From: JANQRZ01 sp965214485
GTDB lineage: Bacteria > Bacteroidota > Rhodothermia > Rhodothermales > JANQRZ01
Length of the DNA: 64,000 nucleotides
NCBI GenBank assembly: GCA_965214485.1
Contig: CBDCBW010000018.1
Span: 62,001-126,000 of the forward strand
Direction: 5' to 3'
Shown here: positions 63,548-64,000 of the stretch, piece after piece
Position numbering within the stretch: position 1 is the first letter of the stretch
How the letters are laid out: every line of letters begins with the position of its first letter
The notes under the pieces: model-generated
Databases searched by the model: none
Told to the model about the DNA's origin: nothing
The model's input: the letters and a program-made list of their open reading frames with translations, nothing else
Translations under genes and position numbers: made by a program

Positions 63548-63894
63548 GGGTGGACGAAGGCGACTTCGACCCCGGCGTAGTCGAGCACCAAGTCGTCCTC
63601 GGTCAGCGTGACGAGCGGGAGGTCGAGCCGGCCGCCGTCGAGGTCGCGCACGACGACGACCGTAGCGTTCTCGTCGAGCGCCCACTCGGTGCGGTGGGTC
63701 GAGCCGCCGGGGAAGGTGAGGACGAGCCGGCCGTTGTCGCGGAAGTCGTACCGTTCGGCGAGCTGAACCTCGGCCGGCGGATCGACAGGGACCCACGGCG
63801 CGCGCGTCATCAGGTCGATCACCTCGTCGGTCTCTGAGGTGGCGTCGCACGCGGCCAAGGCGAGGGCGAGCAGGAGAAGGGGGAGGGCACGCAT
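63544..63894 (-). CDS. Small lipoprotein
   Basis: A 116-residue protein. ATG at 63894 starts a lipoprotein signal (MRALPLLLLALALAAC). The mature part is beta-rich (YDFRDNGRLVLTFPGGSTHRTEWALDE... RLDLPLVTLTEDDLVLDY), as in small lipocalin-like or META-type domains. No family can be assigned with certainty. The gene's stop overlaps that of the PhoD-like gene. Confidence 0.68.
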   Translation of the reverse strand: MRALPLLLLALALAACDATSETDEVIDLMTRAPWVPVDPPAEVQLAERYDFRDNGRLVLTFPGGSTHRTEWALDENATVVVVRDLDGGRLDLPLVTLTEDDLVLDYAGVEVAFVHP

Positions 63895-63935
63895 GGGAGG
63901 AGTCGGGTTGGAGAGGTTGAGGTGGAGAGGTCGGG

Positions 63936-64000
63936 TTACGAGGGGGCCGCGCCCACTTTGTCCAGCACGACCGCCGGCTCGAGAGCCCGCACCCAAACGG
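63936..64000 (-). CDS. C-terminal end of a further gene (partial, glycosidase-like)
   Basis: The frame enters from the right edge and ends with a TAA at 63936-63938. It reads VWVRALEPAVVLDKVGAAPS. The pattern LEPxVVLDK is common at the C-terminus of large secreted glycoside hydrolases, where it closes a beta-sandwich. About 20 residues are visible, so the family is only a suggestion. Confidence 0.42.
   Translation of the reverse strand, partial: VWVRALEPAVVLDKVGAAPS

Overview
The window is GC-rich (third codon positions almost always G or C) and looks like a chromosome segment of a marine Rhodothermota/Bacteroidota bacterium (Rhodothermales or Rubricoccaceae-like). The evidence is several secreted proteins ending in type IX secretion (T9SS) sorting domains, a Wzi-type outer-membrane capsule protein, outer-membrane barrels and lipoproteins, and few Shine-Dalgarno sites. 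The lineage is inferred from gene content only. No rRNA or tRNA gene was seen.

Region 1 (1-33,850) is a sulfated surface-polysaccharide locus. It begins with the tail of a Wza-like export protein. A wbpA-wbpB-wbpD-wbpE set and a wecB/wbpI epimerase make a UDP-diacetamido-uronic acid. A class II glutaminase fused to a WbpG-like amidotransferase probably amidates such a sugar. There are also a Wzx flippase, a Wzy-like polymerase, glycosyltransferases, a deacetylase, a FemAB-type acyltransferase, three sulfotransferases and an initiating sugar-phosphate transferase. Supporting genes follow: Wzi, the PAP phosphatase CysQ, an SLC13 permease (probably sulfate), a fused ATP sulfurylase/APS kinase that makes PAPS, and a GDP-mannose 3,5-epimerase. 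Three T9SS cargo genes, one lacking its 5' end, sit inside this block.

Region 2 (about 33,926-45,502) is a complete type I-C CRISPR-Cas locus (cas3-cas5-cas8c-cas7-cas4-cas1-cas2, 9 repeats and 8 spacers). It carries passengers: a GIY-YIG nuclease gene between REP arms, a matching REPIN without the gene, an IS5-family (IS1031-like) element, and an antisense PIN/antitoxin pair. Between cas3 and cas5 is a solitary crRNA-like unit: the array's crRNA 5' handle, 37 nt, then an intrinsic terminator. The island is flanked by an intact mtfA 3' end on the right and a decayed copy of that 3' end on the left.

Region 3 (45,418-52,426) holds household genes: an MtfA-like peptidase, secreted proteins and lipoproteins, an outer-membrane barrel, a large hybrid sensor kinase and a cupin.

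Region 4 (52,663-60,331) is clpB followed by a stacked defence hotspot. The last ~160-174 bp of clpB occurs three times. Between copies 1 and 2 is an AAA ATPase plus DUF4276 pair whose second gene is split by an IS200-like element. Between copies 2 and 3 is a restriction-modification pair. Regions 2 and 4 suggest that defence modules arrive at the 3' ends of ordinary genes and leave partial gene-end duplications.

Region 5 (60,445-64,000) has a delta-60-repeat T9SS protein, a PhoD-like phosphatase lipoprotein, a small lipoprotein and the C-terminus of a further gene.
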